Source of the DNA: Burkholderiales bacterium
GTDB taxonomy: Bacteria > Pseudomonadota > Gammaproteobacteria > Burkholderiales > Burkholderiaceae_F
Direction of reading: 5' to 3'
DNA: 64,000 nt
Assembly: GCA_020248865.1 (NCBI GenBank)
Contig: JADCGS010000005.1
Coordinates: 1-64,000, forward strand
Made by a program: the position numbers and the translations under genes. The stretch's first letter is position 1, and each line of letters starts with the position of its first letter. The notes below the pieces were generated by a model. That model ran no database searches. It had not been told where the DNA came from and saw only the letters and a program-made list of their open reading frames with translations. Below, piece after piece: positions 42,598-54,579 of the stretch.

Positions 42598-43826
42598 GAA
42601 CCGAAACCAAGGACCTGATCGTCGGCCTCGACATCGGCACCAGCAAGGTGGTGGTAGCCGTGGCGGAGGTGCTGCCGGATGGCCGCTTCCAGGTGATCGG
42701 CCTGGGCCAGTCGCCGTCGCAGGGCCTGCGCAAGGGCGTGGTGGTCAACATCGAGTCCACCGTGCAGTCGATCCGCCGCGCCCTCGAAGAAGCCGAGCTG
42801 ATGGCCGCCTGCCGCATCGGCGAGGTGTTCACGGGCATCGCCGGCAGTCACATCCGGAGCTTCAATTCGAGCGGCATGGTGGCGATCAAGGACCGCGAGG
42901 TGTCGCCGGCCGACGTGGCGCGCGTGATCGAGACCGCGCGCGCCGTGAACATCCCGACCGACCAGCAGGTGCTGCATGTGCTGACGCAGGAGTTCATCGT
43001 CGACGGCCAGGAGGACATCCGCGAGCCGCTGGGGATGAGCGGGGTGCGCCTGGAGGTTCGGGTGCATATCGTCACCGGCGCAGTCAGCGCGGCGCAGAAC
43101 ATCATCAAGTGCGTACGCCGCTGCGGGCTCGAGGTGCATGACCTGATGCTGCAGCCGCTGGCCTCGGCCTTGTCGGTGCTGACGCCGGACGAGAAGGAAC
43201 TCGGCGTGGCGCTGGTGGACATCGGCGGCGGCACCACGGACGTGGCCATTTTCACCGGCGGAGCGATCCGGCACACAGCGGTCATCCCCATCGCCGGCGA
43301 CCAGATCACGAGCGACATCGCGATGGCCTTGCGCACGCCGATCCCGGACGCCGAGGAGATCAAGCTGCGCTACGGCGTGGCCAAAGAGGTGTTGGCCGAT
43401 CCCAACGACCGCATCGAGATCCCGGGCATCGGCGACCGCGCACCACGCCTGCTGAGCCGGCAGGCCCTGGCCGCGGTGATCGAGCCGCGCGTGGAGGAGC
43501 TGTTCACGCTCACGCAGAAGGTGGTGCGCGAGTCGGGCTTCGAGGAACTGCTGTCGAGCGGCATCGTGCTCACCGGCGGCAGTGCGCTGCTGCCGGGCAT
43601 GGGCGAACTGGCCGAGGACGTGTTCCTGAAGCCGGCCCGGGTGGGCTGGCCGAGCTACGACGGCTCGCTCGCGGACGTGGTCAAGAACCCGCGTTTCGCG
43701 ACCGTGATGGGTTTGCTGCAGGAGGCGCATCTGCAGCGGCTGCGCGGCCGCAAGGTGGCCGCGCAGAGCGGTTCCTTCAAGCAGACGTTCAAGCGGATGA
43801 AGGAATGGATCGTCGGGAACTTCTAG
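42594..43826 (+). CDS. ftsA: Cell division protein FtsA
   Basis: 410 residues of the actin family. IVGLDIGTSKVVVAVAE, ALVDIGGGTTDVAIF, VLTGGSALLPGMGELAE, and a C-terminal amphipathic helix (FKQTFKRMKEWIVGNF) for membrane attachment. Anchors FtsZ to the membrane. Separated from ftsZ by about 480 bp, unlike the tight junctions upstream. Confidence 0.96.
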   Translation: MRTETKDLIVGLDIGTSKVVVAVAEVLPDGRFQVIGLGQSPSQGLRKGVVVNIESTVQSIRRALEEAELMAACRIGEVFTGIAGSHIRSFNSSGMVAIKDREVSPADVARVIETARAVNIPTDQQVLHVLTQEFIVDGQEDIREPLGMSGVRLEVRVHIVTGAVSAAQNIIKCVRRCGLEVHDLMLQPLASALSVLTPDEKELGVALVDIGGGTTDVAIFTGGAIRHTAVIPIAGDQITSDIAMALRTPIPDAEEIKLRYGVAKEVLADPNDRIEIPGIGDRAPRLLSRQALAAVIEPRVEELFTLTQKVVRESGFEELLSSGIVLTGGSALLPGMGELAEDVFLKPARVGWPSYDGSLADVVKNPRFATVMGLLQEAHLQRLRGRKVAAQSGSFKQTFKRMKEWIVGNF

Positions 43827-44305
43827 CGGCGCACTCGGTGTACGCGACGCTGCGCGTCGCACGAGCATCTCGCGCGGCGAGATCGGCGCGGTCGCCTTGG
43901 CTCCGACCGCTCGCCTATGGCGAGCTTCACTCCGGCTTTGCCGGCATGAGCCTGCGCCGCCACGCCCGGGCCCGGTGCGGCGGCTCGGCGACGGCCGCGT
44001 CAATGAGGCGAAACGGTCGCTGCGCGACCGATTTCGCATTTGGCACCACGGAAGTCCGCTGCACTTCCCGGCTGCCACGGTTCGTCGCCCCGGCGCAGGC
44101 CGGGGCTCAATTTCGCTTCGGCCCTCGCCGGGTCGAAGCGGCAAGGACTTCCTTCCATGCGGAAGGAGTGGGTGCGAGGCCGTTCAGGGAGGGCTCGCGT
44201 GGGGTGAGCGTGCAGTGTCAAGCGCGGGACCGAAGTGGAACTCGGCCCGCGGTTGCCATTGCGCGTTTTGCATCTGACTTCACATTCAACTAGGAGAGCA
44301 CCAAC
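43827..44305. other. 479-bp ftsA-ftsZ gap with several hairpins
   Basis: No credible gene. Four inverted repeats are visible: GCGACGC-TGC-GCGTCGC (43845-43861), CGGTCGC-TGC-GCGACCG (44014-44030), GCCCCGGC-GCAG-GCCGGGGC (44087-44106) and CCTTCC-ATGC-GGAAGG near 44151-44166. The third is of the kind that translates as APAQAGAQ, a widespread proteobacterial intergenic repeat. The GC drops in the last 50 bp before ftsZ, where an ftsZ promoter would be expected, but no convincing -35/-10 pair was found. Confidence 0.7.
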
Positions 44306-45505
44306 ATGGCGTTCGAGATTCTGGAGACGGAAACGCGCGGCACGGTCATCAAGGTGATCGGTGTCGGCGGCGCGGGCGGCAACGCGGTGGAGCACATGAT
44401 CCGCCGCGGGGTGCAGGGCGTGGAGTTCATCTGCGCCAACACCGATCATCAGGCGCTGGCGCGCTCCTCATGCAAGCACCTGATCCAGCTCGGCAAGACG
44501 GGACTGGGCGCGGGCAGTCGTCCGGAGGCGGGCAAGCAGGCCGCCGAGGAGGGGCGTGAGCGCATCGCCGACGCCCTGCGCGGCGCGCACATGGTGTTCA
44601 TCACCGCCGGCATGGGCGGCGGCACCGGCACCGGTGCTGCGCCGGTGGTGGCCGAGGTCGCCAAGGAGCTGGGCATCCTCACGGTCGCCGTGGTCTCCAA
44701 GCCCTTCGAGTTCGAGGGACCCAAGCGCATGAAGCATGCCGACGGCGGCATTAACGAGCTGGAGGCCAATGTCCACTCGCTGATCGTCATCCTCAACAAC
44801 AAGCTCGAGGAGGTGCTGGGCGAAGACGCCCAGATGGGCGAGTGCTTCAAGGCGGCCGACGACGTCCTGCACAACGCCTGCGCCGGCATTGCCGAGATCA
44901 TCAACATCCCGGGCCTCGTCAACGTCGACTTCGAGGACGTCAAGACCGTGATGAGCGAGCACGGCAAGGCCATGATGGGCACCGCCGTGGCCAGCGGCAT
45001 CGACCGCGCGCGCGTGGCAGCCGAACAGGCCGTCTCGAGTCCTCTGCTCGAAGGCGTGGATCTATCCAATGCGCGCGGCGTGCTGGTCAACATCACCGCC
45101 TCCTCGTCGCTGAAGATGAAGGAGACGCGTGAAGTGATGAACACCATCCGTGCCTTTGCGGCGGAGGACGCGACGGTGATTTTCGGCACCGTGTGCGACG
45201 AGGCAATGGGCGAGGCGCTGCGCGTGACGGTGGTGGCCACCGGGCTCGGCCGGTCCGCCGCCAGGAAGCAGGCCGCCGCGCCGCTGCAGGTCATCCGCAC
45301 CGGTACCGATCATGTGGCTGCGAGCGTTGCGTCACCGGCCACGGCCGCGGCCGTTGCAGCGTCCGCCGGCCAGGACTACGCGCGACTGGATACGCCGGCG
45401 GTGTGGCGCTCACGCGAGCAAGCGCAGGCTCGTGTGGCGGCGATGGAAGACTCGGGCACCGACCGCTTCGACATCCCGGCGTTCCTGCGCAAGCAGGCGG
45501 ATTGA
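44306..45505 (+). CDS. ftsZ: Cell division GTPase FtsZ
   Basis: 399 residues. KVIGVGGAGGNAVEHMI, GGGTGTGAAPVVAE (GTP loop), NVDFEDVKTVM, and the C-terminal peptide DRFDIPAFLRKQAD that binds FtsA and ZapD. A variable Ala-rich linker joins the GTPase core and the tail. Polymerises into the Z ring. GGAGAG precedes ATG 44306. ZapD, a partner, is encoded at 55971-56744. Confidence 0.97.
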   Translation: MAFEILETETRGTVIKVIGVGGAGGNAVEHMIRRGVQGVEFICANTDHQALARSSCKHLIQLGKTGLGAGSRPEAGKQAAEEGRERIADALRGAHMVFITAGMGGGTGTGAAPVVAEVAKELGILTVAVVSKPFEFEGPKRMKHADGGINELEANVHSLIVILNNKLEEVLGEDAQMGECFKAADDVLHNACAGIAEIINIPGLVNVDFEDVKTVMSEHGKAMMGTAVASGIDRARVAAEQAVSSPLLEGVDLSNARGVLVNITASSSLKMKETREVMNTIRAFAAEDATVIFGTVCDEAMGEALRVTVVATGLGRSAARKQAAAPLQVIRTGTDHVAASVASPATAAAVAASAGQDYARLDTPAVWRSREQAQARVAAMEDSGTDRFDIPAFLRKQAD

Positions 45506-45666
45506 GCGGTTCGCTTCGCGTGCGCCTGCGCGTGCGCGCACGCGAAGCGCCTGATCGCGGGCGCGAGCTTCGAGCGGCCGGGCGATCGCGCCCGGATCGA
45601 CTGCGACGCGCCTGCACCCCGACACGGCCCCACCCGGGGGGCGGGAGCTGCGACGGGCCCGTGTTC

Positions 45667-46476
45667 TCAGCCTTCGCTGGCGGGCCCGACCAGGTCGCGA
45701 TAGGCGTGCCAGGTCGCGTGGCCGACGACGGGCGCGGCGACGACAAGGCCGATGAAGAGGGTGGCGAAGCCCATCCCGATCACCAGCACGATCAGCAAGG
45801 CCCATAGCGCCAGCGGACCGGGGTTGGCAAGGAGTGCGCGCACACTGGTGAGGGCCGCCACCACGGTGTCGGTCCCGCGGTCGAGCATCATCGGCACGCT
45901 GACCACGCTGATGGCAAAGACGAGGGCGGCAAACAGTCCGCCGACTGCAAAGTAGGTGACGATGAAGTCCCAGTGCTCCGGGCTGGCGACCCGGGCGAGG
46001 AAGTTGGTCAGCGTCGGCATGCCGGTCGAGAAGAACAGCGCAAAGGTGACCAGCGAGGCGCGCGCCCAGATCAGCATGATGATGGTGAGCGCCAGCGCGA
46101 ACAGGCTGAAGGCGCCCAGGTTGGCGCGCCACGCGGCCACGGTGTCGGCCAGCCGCACCGTCTCGCCGCGCTCGATGCGGCGGCTGATGTCGTACAACCC
46201 GGTGCAGACGAAAGGGCCCACGAGCAGGAAGCCTGCCGTCAGTGCCGTGGTGTACTGGTAGGCGTGGCGAAAGACCAGCCACACCAGCCACCCCATCAGG
46301 GCGAATGCGGTCCCGTAGGCCATGCCCGCAAGGGGTGCGCGCTCCAGATCGGAAACGCCGGCCGCCAGCCAGCGCAGCGGCGCGGCCAGGCTCACCGCGC
46401 GGACCGGCGGAAAGGGGCTCGCCCCGCGGGCGGCCGCGCCGGTGTTCGCAGCCGGTTCCGGGTTCGATTCCGACAT
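45667..46476 (-). CDS. DUF2189-type integral membrane protein
   Basis: 269 residues with about six membrane helices. Blocks APLAGMAYGTAFALMGW, FLLVGPFVCTGLYDISRRIERGE and TVVAALTSVRALLANPGPLALW fit the DUF2189 family of uncharacterised inner-membrane proteins. The Ala/Pro-rich first 30 residues are cytoplasmic by charge. ATG 46476 was chosen at the start of this sequence; the frame upstream overlaps lpxC antisense and is not protein-like. Convergent with ftsZ and divergent from lpxC. Function unknown. Confidence 0.85.
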   Translation of the reverse strand: MSESNPEPAANTGAAARGASPFPPVRAVSLAAPLRWLAAGVSDLERAPLAGMAYGTAFALMGWLVWLVFRHAYQYTTALTAGFLLVGPFVCTGLYDISRRIERGETVRLADTVAAWRANLGAFSLFALALTIIMLIWARASLVTFALFFSTGMPTLTNFLARVASPEHWDFIVTYFAVGGLFAALVFAISVVSVPMMLDRGTDTVVAALTSVRALLANPGPLALWALLIVLVIGMGFATLFIGLVVAAPVVGHATWHAYRDLVGPASEG

Positions 46477-46586
46477 GACGCACGCTCCAGATCCTGCGCG
46501 CCTGCAAGGGTCTGCGGCCCGCGGTGCATGGGCGCATTCTGGAGCGCCGGATCCAAGCCGGCCCGCGGCGGCGCAACATGCGCCGG

Positions 46587-46592
46587 TACAAT
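46587..46592 (+). promoter_or_regulatory. Possible -10 element immediately before lpxC
   Basis: TACAAT ends 8 bp before the lpxC ATG, so transcription from it would begin at or next to the start codon and give a leaderless or near-leaderless message. No good -35 match at 17 bp. Speculative. Confidence 0.3.
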
Positions 46593-46600
46593 GACAGGCC

Positions 46601-47512
46601 ATGGTCAAGCAGAGAACCCTGAAGTCGCTGGTGCGCACGGTCGGCATCGGCCTGCACAGCGGCGCCAAGGTGGAACTGGTGCTGCGTCCGGCGGCGCCGG
46701 ACACGGGCATCGTGTACCGCCGCACCGACGTCGAGCCGCCGGTGGACATCCGCGCCACGGCCGAGGCGGTGGTCGACGTGCGCATGGCCACCACGGTCGG
46801 GCGCGACGGCGTGATCGTCGGCACCGTGGAGCACCTGTCGTCGGCGCTGGCGGGCCTGGGCATCGACAACTGTTATGTCGACGTCGATGCGCCCGAGATC
46901 CCCATCATGGACGGCAGCGCCGCCAGCTTCGTGTTCCTGATCCAGTCGGCCGGCATCGCGGAGCAGAATGCACCACGCCGCTTCCTGCGGGTCAAGAAGG
47001 CCATCGAGGTCGTCGACGGCGACAAATGGGTGAAGCTGGAGCCGCACTTCGGCTTCAAGCTGCGCTTTTCCATCGACTTCAATCATCCGGCCATCGACGC
47101 TACCGCGCAGGCGGTCGAAGTCGATCTCGCGGAAGAGCCGTTCGTGCAGTCGGTCGCGCGTGCGCGCACCTTCGGTTTCGTCAACGAGGTCGAGGCGCTG
47201 CGCGCGATGGGCCTGGCCCTGGGCGGCAGCTTCGAGAACGCCATCGTGATGGACGAGTACCGGGTCCTGAACACCGACGGCCTGCGCTCGGGCGACGAGT
47301 TCGCCAAGCACAAGCTGCTCGACGCCATGGGCGACCTGTACGTCGTCGGCATGCCGATCATCGGCGCCTATTCGGCCCACAAGGGCGGCCACGCCCTGAA
47401 CAACAGGTTGCTGCGCGAGTTGCTGGCCGATGCCGAGGCTTTCGAGGTGGTGAGCTTCGAGGAACCCAGCACGGCTCCCCGCGCCCACCTGCAGCCGGCG
47501 CTGGCCGCCTAG
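46601..47512 (+). CDS. lpxC: UDP-3-O-acyl-N-acetylglucosamine deacetylase LpxC
   Basis: 303 residues. [40 protein letters not shown] (zinc His), [13 protein letters not shown] (zinc His and Asp) and HKGGHALNN (catalytic His) are intact. Zinc enzyme of the first committed step of lipid A synthesis, confirming a Gram-negative outer membrane. ATG 46601 has no visible Shine-Dalgarno. Confidence 0.97.
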   Translation: MVKQRTLKSLVRTVGIGLHSGAKVELVLRPAAPDTGIVYRRTDVEPPVDIRATAEAVVDVRMATTVGRDGVIVGTVEHLSSALAGLGIDNCYVDVDAPEIPIMDGSAASFVFLIQSAGIAEQNAPRRFLRVKKAIEVVDGDKWVKLEPHFGFKLRFSIDFNHPAIDATAQAVEVDLAEEPFVQSVARARTFGFVNEVEALRAMGLALGGSFENAIVMDEYRVLNTDGLRSGDEFAKHKLLDAMGDLYVVGMPIIGAYSAHKGGHALNNRLLRELLADAEAFEVVSFEEPSTAPRAHLQPALAA

Positions 47513-47524
47513 GCGTCGGCCGTC

Positions 47525-47710
47525 ATGCTGCTGTTCCGTGCGCTGGCGTTGCTCTTCGCCGCCGGCATCTTCGTCTGCGTGGCAGCTTATTTCATCACCG
47601 GCAACCGCCGCTACCTCGGTTGGGCCGGCCTGCTGTTCAAGCTGGCGCTTGCGGCGGGGCTGCTAATCTTTGCCGTGCTCATCCTCGAGCGCGCGGTCGT
47701 GGCGTTGTAG
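47525..47710 (+). CDS. Small two-helix membrane protein
   Basis: 61 residues with two hydrophobic helices (ALALLFAAGIFVCVAAYFI and GLLFKLALAAGLLIFAVLI) joined by a basic loop (TGNRRYLGW). Starts 12 bp after lpxC. Small proteins like this are common at this place in betaproteobacteria, to my knowledge; function unknown. Its last 32 bp overlap the end of the convergent dciA gene. Confidence 0.7.
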   Translation: MLLFRALALLFAAGIFVCVAAYFITGNRRYLGWAGLLFKLALAAGLLIFAVLILERAVVAL

Positions 47711-48230
47711 TTCCCGCGGCGGCTGGTTCGCCGCGCCGACGCCGCTCGTCGAGTCGGTCGCGCAGCCGTTCGGCCTGGGCCCGCAGCGGCGATGGGGGCA
47801 GGGTTTGCACCAGTCGATCGGCCAGCGCCCGTGCACCCTCGCTCGCCCCTTCGGGCAGGGGGTCGGGTGGCGCGGCCCGGGTCTTTGTCACAAAGGGCTC
47901 GCCATCGGCGTCGGGCGCATGACCGGCCCCGGCGGGTTGAACCCGAACGCGAATTTCAGTAACTTGCGTCCCGTGTTGGTGCAGGAGCCGTAACAGTCCC
48001 GGTATCCCCTGCCGCAACTTGGCCGCCTGGGCGGCCGAGCTGGCGGTCAACGTAAGGACATCGCCCCTCAGTTCGCAAGCGCGTGGGTCGCCCACCGGGA
48101 AGTCCGGCGCGATCGCCGCGGCGGCGGGCCCCGTCAGGGCAGCGATGGCGCGCCACCGCTCCAGCCGATGCAGCAGTGCCGCCGCCGGAGATTCGGCGAG
48201 GGCAGCGGCAAGCGGACGGGCCGGGCGCAT
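47679..48230 (-). CDS. dciA: DciA/DUF721 family protein, likely replicative helicase operator
   Basis: 183 residues. The N-terminal LHRLERWRAIAALTGPAAAAIAP and CELRGDVLTLTASSAAQAAKLRQGIPGLLRLLHQHG fit the DUF721 KH-like domain; the C-terminal half is basic and disordered. DciA loads or operates DnaB in bacteria lacking DnaC. Location between lpxC and secA is usual for this gene. ATG 48230 chosen. Divergent from the M23 peptidase gene and convergent with the small membrane protein. Confidence 0.82.
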   Translation of the reverse strand: MRPARPLAAALAESPAAALLHRLERWRAIAALTGPAAAAIAPDFPVGDPRACELRGDVLTLTASSAAQAAKLRQGIPGLLRLLHQHGTQVTEIRVRVQPAGAGHAPDADGEPFVTKTRAAPPDPLPEGASEGARALADRLVQTLPPSPLRAQAERLRDRLDERRRRGEPAAAGTTTPRPRARG

Positions 48231-48320
48231 GGTCGGGACAGTAGGTTTCTTGCTTCGAGGAATGCCCGCAGGGTGCCGGCTCGCTAGGTCGGCGCCCTCG
48301 ACAAGGTCAGGGGTTTCGAC

Positions 48321-49325
48321 GTGCAGATTATCCTGGTGGACCGCCGGCTTCGGCAGGCGCGGTCGGTTACGCTGTCGCCGCGCATGCTGGTGACTGCGGG
48401 CGTGGCTCTGGTGGTGTCGGTGCTGCTGGCTGTTGCCGGTCTGTACGTGGCGACTTTCCGTGCAGGCACGGAGTTTCGCCTGCCCTTCATCCATGAGCTC
48501 GTGTCGTCGGCCGCGCGTGCGGAGTCGCAGCGGCACGAGCAGGTGATGCGCGACAACGTCGCGGCCATGGCGCGCAAGCTGGGCGAAATGCAGGCGCAGC
48601 TGATGCGGCTCGACGCCCTGGGCGAGCGCGTGTCGCAGATGTCGGGCATCCGCCCCGAGACGTTCAACTTCAAGGAACTGCCGGGCCGCGGCGGCGCCGC
48701 CGAGGGCGGGCGCGCCATGAGCCTGCAGGAACTGGAGCAGGAACTGCAGCGCATCTCCCGGGGGGTCGAGGCGCGCAGCGATTACATGAACGTGATCGAG
48801 TCCGAACTGGTCGATGCCCAGGTGCGGCGCGCCCTGCTGCCGCAGAACACGCCGGTCAGCGAAGGCTTCCTGGGCTCGGGCTTTGGTATGCGGACCGATC
48901 CGTTCACCGGCCAGTTGGCCATGCATGCGGGCGTGGACTTCGCCGCGCCGGTGGGCACGCCGATCTTCGCGGCTGCCGGCGGCGTGGTGGCCAGCGCGGA
49001 GTTCCACCCGGTCTACGGCAAGACCGTGGTGATCGACCACGGCAACGACCTTTCCACCCTGTACGCGCACGCCAGCCGGATCGACGTGAAGCCGGGGGAT
49101 ATCGTGCGGCGCGGCCATAAGATTGCCGCCGTCGGCTCCACCGGCCGCTCCACCGGGCCGCACCTGCACTTCGAGGTGCACTCCAAAGGCGTGCCGCAGA
49201 ACCCGACTCGTTTCCTCGCCCAGCCCGGTTCGCCCTTCGGCACCCTGACGGCCAACGCGCCGCGCGGCACCGGTCGCTCGGTCGACATCCAGGGGCTTGC
49301 ACGCGCGGCTGGCGCCTCCAGATAA
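48321..49325 (+). CDS. M23 (LytM) family metallopeptidase
   Basis: 334 residues. N-terminal membrane helix (MLVTAGVALVVSVLLAVAGLYV), a coiled-coil region and a C-terminal M23 domain with HAGVDFAAPVGTPI, VIDHGNDLSTLYAHAS and GPHLHFEVH, giving the HxxxD and HxH zinc ligands. Likely a cell-wall endopeptidase facing the periplasm. GTG 48321 was chosen. An M23 gene directly upstream of secA is usual in this group. Confidence 0.9.
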   Translation: MQIILVDRRLRQARSVTLSPRMLVTAGVALVVSVLLAVAGLYVATFRAGTEFRLPFIHELVSSAARAESQRHEQVMRDNVAAMARKLGEMQAQLMRLDALGERVSQMSGIRPETFNFKELPGRGGAAEGGRAMSLQELEQELQRISRGVEARSDYMNVIESELVDAQVRRALLPQNTPVSEGFLGSGFGMRTDPFTGQLAMHAGVDFAAPVGTPIFAAAGGVVASAEFHPVYGKTVVIDHGNDLSTLYAHASRIDVKPGDIVRRGHKIAAVGSTGRSTGPHLHFEVHSKGVPQNPTRFLAQPGSPFGTLTANAPRGTGRSVDIQGLARAAGASR

Positions 49326-49388
49326 CATCGGGCGCGGGTGCGGGTGCCGGGGGCCAGTGGCCCTCGATGCAATAGACTCGCGTTTTTC

Positions 49389-49418
49389 GCGCTGCGGGCC
49401 TGCCCGGCAGCGCGTTTT
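49389..49418 (+). terminator. Hairpin between the peptidase gene and secA
   Basis: GCGCTGC (49389-49395) pairs with GCAGCGC (49407-49413), with a further GGGC/GCCC inner stem and one bulge, followed by GTTTTC. A terminator or attenuator for secA; no SecM-like gene is present. Confidence 0.5.
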
Positions 49419-49488
49419 CACGTCCGGCGCCTGAGCGTCGAGGCGTGATGCCGATCGATTTTTCCGGCTCCCTCCGGGCCCCCCGTCG

Positions 49489-52251
<2,763 letters not shown>

Positions 52252-52388
52252 CGCGGCAGCGCCGCGCCAGCCGGTGCGGCCGGTCGTGACTCACGCGACG
52301 CCCGCCCCGCCTTCGATCCTGCCGGGTCGTCCATCCTTCGCCCGCGGTTGGCTGCCATACTTGGCGACTGCCTTTCCGTCGCATTGCC

Positions 52389-53618
52389 ATGCCCGTCAAT
52401 CTGACCGCTCCTGACCCCGCCTCGCTCTTGCCTGTCGCGGGTGTCGAACTGGGCTGGGCCGAAGCCGGCATTCGGAAGGCTGGCCGCAAGGACCTGTTGC
52501 TGGTCCGGCTTTGCGAGGGCAGCGCGGTGGCAGGTGTGTTCACGCTGAACCGCTTCTGCGCTGCGCCGGTGCAGGTGTGCCGCGCACACCTGGACAGCGG
52601 GCGCAGCATCCGCGCCCTGGTGGTCAACACGGGCTGCGCCAATGCAGGTACCGGGGAGCCCGGCCTGGCCGCCGCGCGGGCCACCTGTGAGGCGGTGGCA
52701 CAGCAGCTGGGCTGCGCGCCACAGCAGGTGCTGCCGTTTTCCACCGGCGTGATCATGGAACCGCTGCCGCTCGGGCGCCTGGTCGCCGGGCTGCCGCAGG
52801 CACAGGCTCGTCTGGCCGCCGATCACTGGACGCAGGCCGCCGAGGCGATCATGACCACCGACACGCTACCCAAGGCCGCATCGACGCGTGCCCTGGTCGG
52901 GTCGCATCAAGTGACCGTGACGGGAATCGCCAAGGGCGCCGGCATGATTAGGCCCAACATGGCGACCATGCTCGGCTTCGTCGCCACCGACGCCGCCGTG
53001 GCGCCGGCGCTGATGACACCGCTGGCGCGGCAGGTGGCCGACGCATCGTTCAACCGCATCACGGTCGATGGCGACACGTCGACCAACGACTCCTTCATCG
53101 TGATGGCCAGCGGCGCCAGCGGCATGCCGGCGATCGAATCGATCAACGACCCGCGGCTGCCGCTGCTGACGGACGTCATCGTCGCGGTGGCGCGGCAACT
53201 GGCGCAGGCCATCGTGCGCGACGGCGAGGGCGCGACGAAGTTCATCGAAATCATCGTCGAGGGCGCGTCCGACGCGCGCGAAGCCGCGCAGGTGGGTTAC
53301 GCGGTGGCCCATTCGCCGCTGGTCAAGACTGCGTTCTTCGCCTCCGATCCGAACCTGGGACGCATCCTCGCGGCGGTCGGCAATGCCGGCATCGCCAACC
53401 TCGATGCCGACCGGGTTCAACTGCACCTGAACGAGGTCTGGGTGGCCAAGGACGGCGGCCGTCATCCGCAGTACCGCGAGGAAGACGGTCAGCGCGTGAT
53501 GAAGGGCAGCGAGATCACCGTGCGCATCGCGCTCGGCCGGGGGGAGGTCGGTCACACGGTCTGGACCTGCGACCTGTCGCACGATTACGTGTCGATCAAC
53601 GCGGACTACCGCAGCTAG
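52389..53618 (+). CDS. argJ: Bifunctional ornithine acetyltransferase / N-acetylglutamate synthase
   Basis: 409 residues. [43 protein letters not shown] (self-cleavage just before the Thr nucleophile in ATML), [11 protein letters not shown] and [15 protein letters not shown] are typical. Recycles acetyl groups in arginine synthesis. Ends 2 bp before the next gene. Confidence 0.96.
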   Translation: MPVNLTAPDPASLLPVAGVELGWAEAGIRKAGRKDLLLVRLCEGSAVAGVFTLNRFCAAPVQVCRAHLDSGRSIRALVVNTGCANAGTGEPGLAAARATCEAVAQQLGCAPQQVLPFSTGVIMEPLPLGRLVAGLPQAQARLAADHWTQAAEAIMTTDTLPKAASTRALVGSHQVTVTGIAKGAGMIRPNMATMLGFVATDAAVAPALMTPLARQVADASFNRITVDGDTSTNDSFIVMASGASGMPAIESINDPRLPLLTDVIVAVARQLAQAIVRDGEGATKFIEIIVEGASDAREAAQVGYAVAHSPLVKTAFFASDPNLGRILAAVGNAGIANLDADRVQLHLNEVWVAKDGGRHPQYREEDGQRVMKGSEITVRIALGRGEVGHTVWTCDLSHDYVSINADYRS

Positions 53619-53620
53619 CC

Positions 53621-54502
53621 GTGGACGAATCTTCGCTGCGGGACATTGCCGCCGTGCTGACGCGGCTGGCGCCACTGCTGCCGCCAGCGCAGCACGAGCC
53701 GGACTGGAGTGCGCAGGCGTTCCGCTGGCGCCGCCGACATTACCTTGGCGTATCGCTGGGGCGGCTGGAGGCGGTGTGGCGGGTGGCGGCCATCGCGCCG
53801 GCCGACCTGCAACACGTGGAGGCGCAAAAGGCGGCGTTGCTCGCGAACACCGCGCAGTTCGTACGCAGCCTGCCGGCTAACAACGTGCTGCTGACCGGTG
53901 CGCGCGGTACCGGCAAGTCGTCGCTGATCCGCGCCTGTCTGGCGCAGTTCGCGCACCAGGACCTGCGGCTGATCGAGGTCGACAAGGCCGATCTCGTCGA
54001 TCTGCCGGACATCGTCGCGCAATTGTCCGGGCGGCCCGAACGCTTCATCCTGTTCTGCGACGATCTGTCCTTCGAGGAAGGCGAGTCGAGCTACAAGGCG
54101 CTCAAGGCGGTACTCGACGGCTCGGTGGCCGCTACCGGAGACAACGTGCTCATCTATGCGACCTCGAATCGGCGCCACCTGATGCCGGAGTTCATGCGCG
54201 AGAACCTCGCGGCCAAGCACCAGGACGATGGCGAGATCCACCCCGGCGAGACTGTCGAGGAAAAGGTGTCGCTGTCGGAGCGCTTTGGTCTGTGGCTTTC
54301 GTTCTACCCGTTTCGCCAGGACGCTTACCTGGACATCGTGGCCCACTGGTTGCGTCAGCATGGAGCCGATGAGGCGCTGGTCGAGGCGAGCCGCCTCGAG
54401 GCCCTGCAGTTCGCGCTGCAGCGGGGCTCGCGCTCCGGCCGCGTGGCTCTGCAGTTCGCGCGCGACTGCGCCGGGCGCCACGGCCTGCGGCGCCGTCCGT
54501 GA
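53621..54502 (+). CDS. DUF815-family AAA ATPase
   Basis: 293 residues. Walker A LLTGARGTGKSSLI and Walker B FILFCDDLSFE, then SNRRHLMPEFMRENL and LSERFGLWLSFYPFRQD, characteristic of the DUF815 family. Cellular role not established to my knowledge. GTG 53621 starts 2 bp after argJ; the TGA overlaps a GTG that opens a 26-codon linker ORF to the next gene. Confidence 0.9.
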   Translation: MDESSLRDIAAVLTRLAPLLPPAQHEPDWSAQAFRWRRRHYLGVSLGRLEAVWRVAAIAPADLQHVEAQKAALLANTAQFVRSLPANNVLLTGARGTGKSSLIRACLAQFAHQDLRLIEVDKADLVDLPDIVAQLSGRPERFILFCDDLSFEEGESSYKALKAVLDGSVAATGDNVLIYATSNRRHLMPEFMRENLAAKHQDDGEIHPGETVEEKVSLSERFGLWLSFYPFRQDAYLDIVAHWLRQHGADEALVEASRLEALQFALQRGSRSGRVALQFARDCAGRHGLRRRP

Positions 54503-54579
54503 GCGCGCCGGGCCGTCCCAAGCGCGAACTCCTGCTCTGGGGGATGGCGCCAAGGCGGTGCGCCAGGGGTGTCACGTGA
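54499..54579 (+). CDS. 26-residue linker ORF with GRPKRE repeat
   Basis: GTG 54499 overlaps the ATPase stop (GTGA). The frame reads VSAPGRPKRELLLWG..., and its TGA at 54577-54579 overlaps the GTG start of the Nudix-ThiE gene (GTGA). It is the same layout as the linkers in the dcw cluster, and its first half is the same repeat family. Coupling function inferred. Confidence 0.5.
   Translation: MSAPGRPKRELLLWGMAPRRCARGVT
54501..54550 (+). repeat. GRPKGE-type repeat before mutT
   Basis: GAGCGCGCCGGGCCGTCCCA followed by AGCGCGAACTCCTG matches the first half of the 60-bp unit at 36661. Read in the same frame as the copies upstream of ftsW and in murG. Confidence 0.75.

Noticed and set aside
43805..44293. 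Frame between ftsA and ftsZ containing APAQAGAQ
   Set aside because: This is the translation of a known type of intergenic palindromic repeat, not a gene; it overlaps the ftsA end and lacks a ribosome site.
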